Shown: in pieces, positions 13,721 to 15,298 of the stretch
How positions within the stretch are numbered: position 1 is the stretch's first letter
Layout: every line of letters begins with the position of its first letter
From: Lentisphaerota bacterium
GTDB lineage: Bacteria; Verrucomicrobiota; Kiritimatiellia; RFP12; UBA3636
Direction: 5' to 3'
Length of the DNA stretch: 15,298 nucleotides
NCBI GenBank assembly: GCA_012511845.1
Contig: JAAZFF010000042.1
Coordinates: 1 to 15,298, forward strand
Made by a program: the position numbers and the translations under genes
The notes under the pieces: model-generated
Database searches by the model: none
Told to the model about the DNA's origin: nothing
What the model saw: the letters and a program-made list of their open reading frames with translations, nothing else

Positions 13721-15151
13721 ATGAGTTGTGATATTCTTCTTGTTGCAGTTAATGCCGGATATGCCCACACCTCGCTGAGTATCAGATGCATTGCGGCAAA
13801 TCTCGACAAACTGCACGCAAAAACACAAATGCTGGAAGTAGACTCCAGCATGTCGCCTCTTCAGATCGTCGAGAAAATCCTCGAAATAAACCCGAGAATT
13901 GTTGCCTTTTCAGTCTATATCTGGAATGTGGAAACGGTTGTACCAACAATAAAAATACTGAAGACTGCTAGAAATGACATAAAACTTGTTGCAGGCGGCC
14001 CCCAAATCATCAAAGGAGAAGACCCTGCCGGCCTGCTCCCGTTGCTGGATTCAGCTTTATGCGGCGAAGGTGAAATTGCGGCACCTGAACTTTTTGAAAA
14101 AATGCTGAAAGATTCCGAATTTCCGCAATTTGTTGAAGCAACGCTGCCTGATTTGACAAACGTAGAGCTGCCGTACAAGCTCTATACTGACAGCGATATC
14201 AGCACACGAATGGTTTATGCAGAGGCAACGCGGGGATGTCCATTCTTCTGCGAATACTGCACATCGTCAGGCAGTAGCGGCATTCGTTGCTTCCCTCTCG
14301 ACAAAATTCTTCCCGAATTTGAAAAACTTCTGAAACGGGGAGTGCTACAGTTCAAATTTCTTGATCGCTCGTTCAATTTCGGCGGAGAACACTCTCTGGC
14401 TGTGCTTGATTTTTTTATAAAGCACAAAGTGCCGGGACTTCGACTCCATTTTGAGTTTACACCGCATGATTTGAATGAGTCCTGGCGCACGAAGCTTATA
14501 AAGTTTGATCCGGAAATGCTGCATCTTGAAGTCGGCATACAAACATGGGACAAGACAGTGGCAAAGCGGATACGGCGTCCCCTCGATCCCGATGGAGCAG
14601 AAAAAAGCCTCCGTTTTCTTGTGAACGATGCAAAAGCTGATGTTCATGCCGATCTTATAGCCGGACTGCCAGGTGAAACACCGGAGTCGTTCGTAACGGG
14701 CTTTGACAGACTCGTGAGGATCGCACCTTCAGAAATACAGGTCGGTATACTGAAAAAATTGCCTGGTACAGCCATTGGAAAACACGATGAAGAGTTTTCT
14801 GTAAAGTGGAGCCCAGTATCGCCTTATCAAATTCTGGAAAACAACACCTTTTCATTCGAAGCAATGAGAGAAATGGAGCGGTTCAGCCGCTGCTGGGATA
14901 TGCTTTACAACCGCGGACGCTTTCGCATAAGCGCACCCATGTTGTGGGCAGACGGAGAATCTCCCTACTCCCGGGTTGAAAAAGTTACCAGCCTGATATA
15001 TAAAGAAACAGGAAGGATGCATGCCATATCGCCAAAGCGTATAGCGAAAGCAGTCTTGCATGTACTGACAAGAGATTGCGGCTTCCCGGAGGCTGAAGCA
15101 ATGGAAGCTCTCGAGCGTGACGCTCGCGAATCTTCGTGGAAAAGAAGCTGA
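13721..15151 (+). CDS. B12-binding-domain radical SAM protein (DUF4080-like)
   Basis: A 476-residue protein. The N-terminus 'DILLVAVNAGYAHTSLSIRCIAANL' region and 'AGGPQI' (91-96) form a cobalamin-binding-type Rossmann domain, without the DxHxxG histidine motif, as is usual in this subfamily. The radical SAM cluster motif is C173-x3-C177-x2-C180 in 'RGCPFFCEYC', which would bind a [4Fe-4S] cluster and S-adenosylmethionine. 'DLIAGLPGET' (about 310-325) is the later barrel motif, and a DUF4080-like C-terminal region follows. I chose ATG 13721; a TTG at 13715 would add two residues. The ribosome site is weak (AAAG). It sits 62 bp after the flavin reductase gene in the same orientation and may share its transcript. 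The reaction is unknown. Confidence 0.9.
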   Translation: MSCDILLVAVNAGYAHTSLSIRCIAANLDKLHAKTQMLEVDSSMSPLQIVEKILEINPRIVAFSVYIWNVETVVPTIKILKTARNDIKLVAGGPQIIKGEDPAGLLPLLDSALCGEGEIAAPELFEKMLKDSEFPQFVEATLPDLTNVELPYKLYTDSDISTRMVYAEATRGCPFFCEYCTSSGSSGIRCFPLDKILPEFEKLLKRGVLQFKFLDRSFNFGGEHSLAVLDFFIKHKVPGLRLHFEFTPHDLNESWRTKLIKFDPEMLHLEVGIQTWDKTVAKRIRRPLDPDGAEKSLRFLVNDAKADVHADLIAGLPGETPESFVTGFDRLVRIAPSEIQVGILKKLPGTAIGKHDEEFSVKWSPVSPYQILENNTFSFEAMREMERFSRCWDMLYNRGRFRISAPMLWADGESPYSRVEKVTSLIYKETGRMHAISPKRIAKAVLHVLTRDCGFPEAEAMEALERDARESSWKRS

Positions 15152-15152
15152 G

Positions 15153-15296
15153 CAAGAGACGGCGGAGCCCGAAGGATAGGGGTAGGAACGGTTCATTGGC
15201 TTTGGCATGTTTGAAATAGTTGTACCATCCCCTTAGTATTGGGTTAACAGTATTGCATATTGCTTCCATGCTATAGCCATTGTTACGTTTTGTTAG
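15153..15296 (-). pseudogene. 3' fragment of a group II intron reverse transcriptase/maturase gene
   Basis: On the minus strand a frame open to the right edge reads 'LTKRNNGYSMEAI' and then 'VNPILRGWYNYFKHAKA', the conserved maturase (domain X) signature of group II intron-encoded proteins ('LNPILRGWxNYF'). Recognisable similarity runs from 15296 to about 15186; a low-complexity 'LPLSFGLRRLLLSFF' stretch follows and the frame then runs antisense into the radical SAM gene, stopping at 14985. No domain V or VI intron RNA and no HNH endonuclease are visible after it, so the intron seems truncated at this end. Whether the rest is intact lies outside the window. Confidence 0.7.
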
Positions 15297-15298
15297 TG

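Noticed and set aside
14985..15152. Extension of the intron maturase frame into the radical SAM gene
   Set aside because: The residues after the maturase signature look like antisense of the radical SAM gene and show no maturase similarity.

Overview
This is a 15.3-kb piece of a Gram-negative-type bacterial chromosome, roughly 45% GC by eye. No rRNA, tRNA or CRISPR is present. The Calx-beta / 'W-G-G-x-x-NW' surface protein at the left edge is a style common in Kiritimatiellota, Lentisphaerota and Verrucomicrobiota, so a PVC-group bacterium is my best guess. That assignment is weak, because the metabolic genes are taxonomically neutral.

Region 1 (1-1882) is the 3' part of a large secreted or surface protein, open to the left edge. 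Region 2 (about 1.9-6.3 kb) is an accessory stretch. It holds a DUF4143-type AAA ATPase (minus strand), an MNT-type nucleotidyltransferase overlapping a 74-residue basic protein (plus), two tiny coupled ORFs that look like the residue of an AbiEi-type toxin-antitoxin operon (minus), a VapBC module (minus), and a 125-bp fossil of a second DUF4143 ATPase gene. Several strong palindromes lie between these. I read this as a site of repeated gain and loss of toxin-antitoxin or defence-like genes.

Region 3 (6.3-9.9 kb) is housekeeping: gdhA (glutamate dehydrogenase) with its own promoter and an excellent intrinsic terminator, then tkt (transketolase) with its own promoter. Region 4 (9.9-13.7 kb) is a tightly packed five-gene operon: ABC-2 ATPase, ABC-2 permease, BtuF-like binding protein, amidohydrolase and flavin reductase-like protein. 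The first four genes can be read as joined by 4-nt stop/start overlaps. A B12-binding radical SAM gene follows 62 bp later. The mix of an exporter-type ABC transporter with an import-type, membrane-tethered binding protein is odd and its substrate is unknown. Region 5 (15153-15298) is the truncated 3' end of a group II intron reverse transcriptase/maturase gene on the minus strand.

Sigma-70-like promoters with 17-18 bp spacers can be seen upstream of most transcription units. For the nucleotidyltransferase and VapB the -10 box sits only about 6 nt before the ATG with no Shine-Dalgarno sequence, which suggests leaderless mRNAs. All functional calls come from reading motifs; no database search was run.
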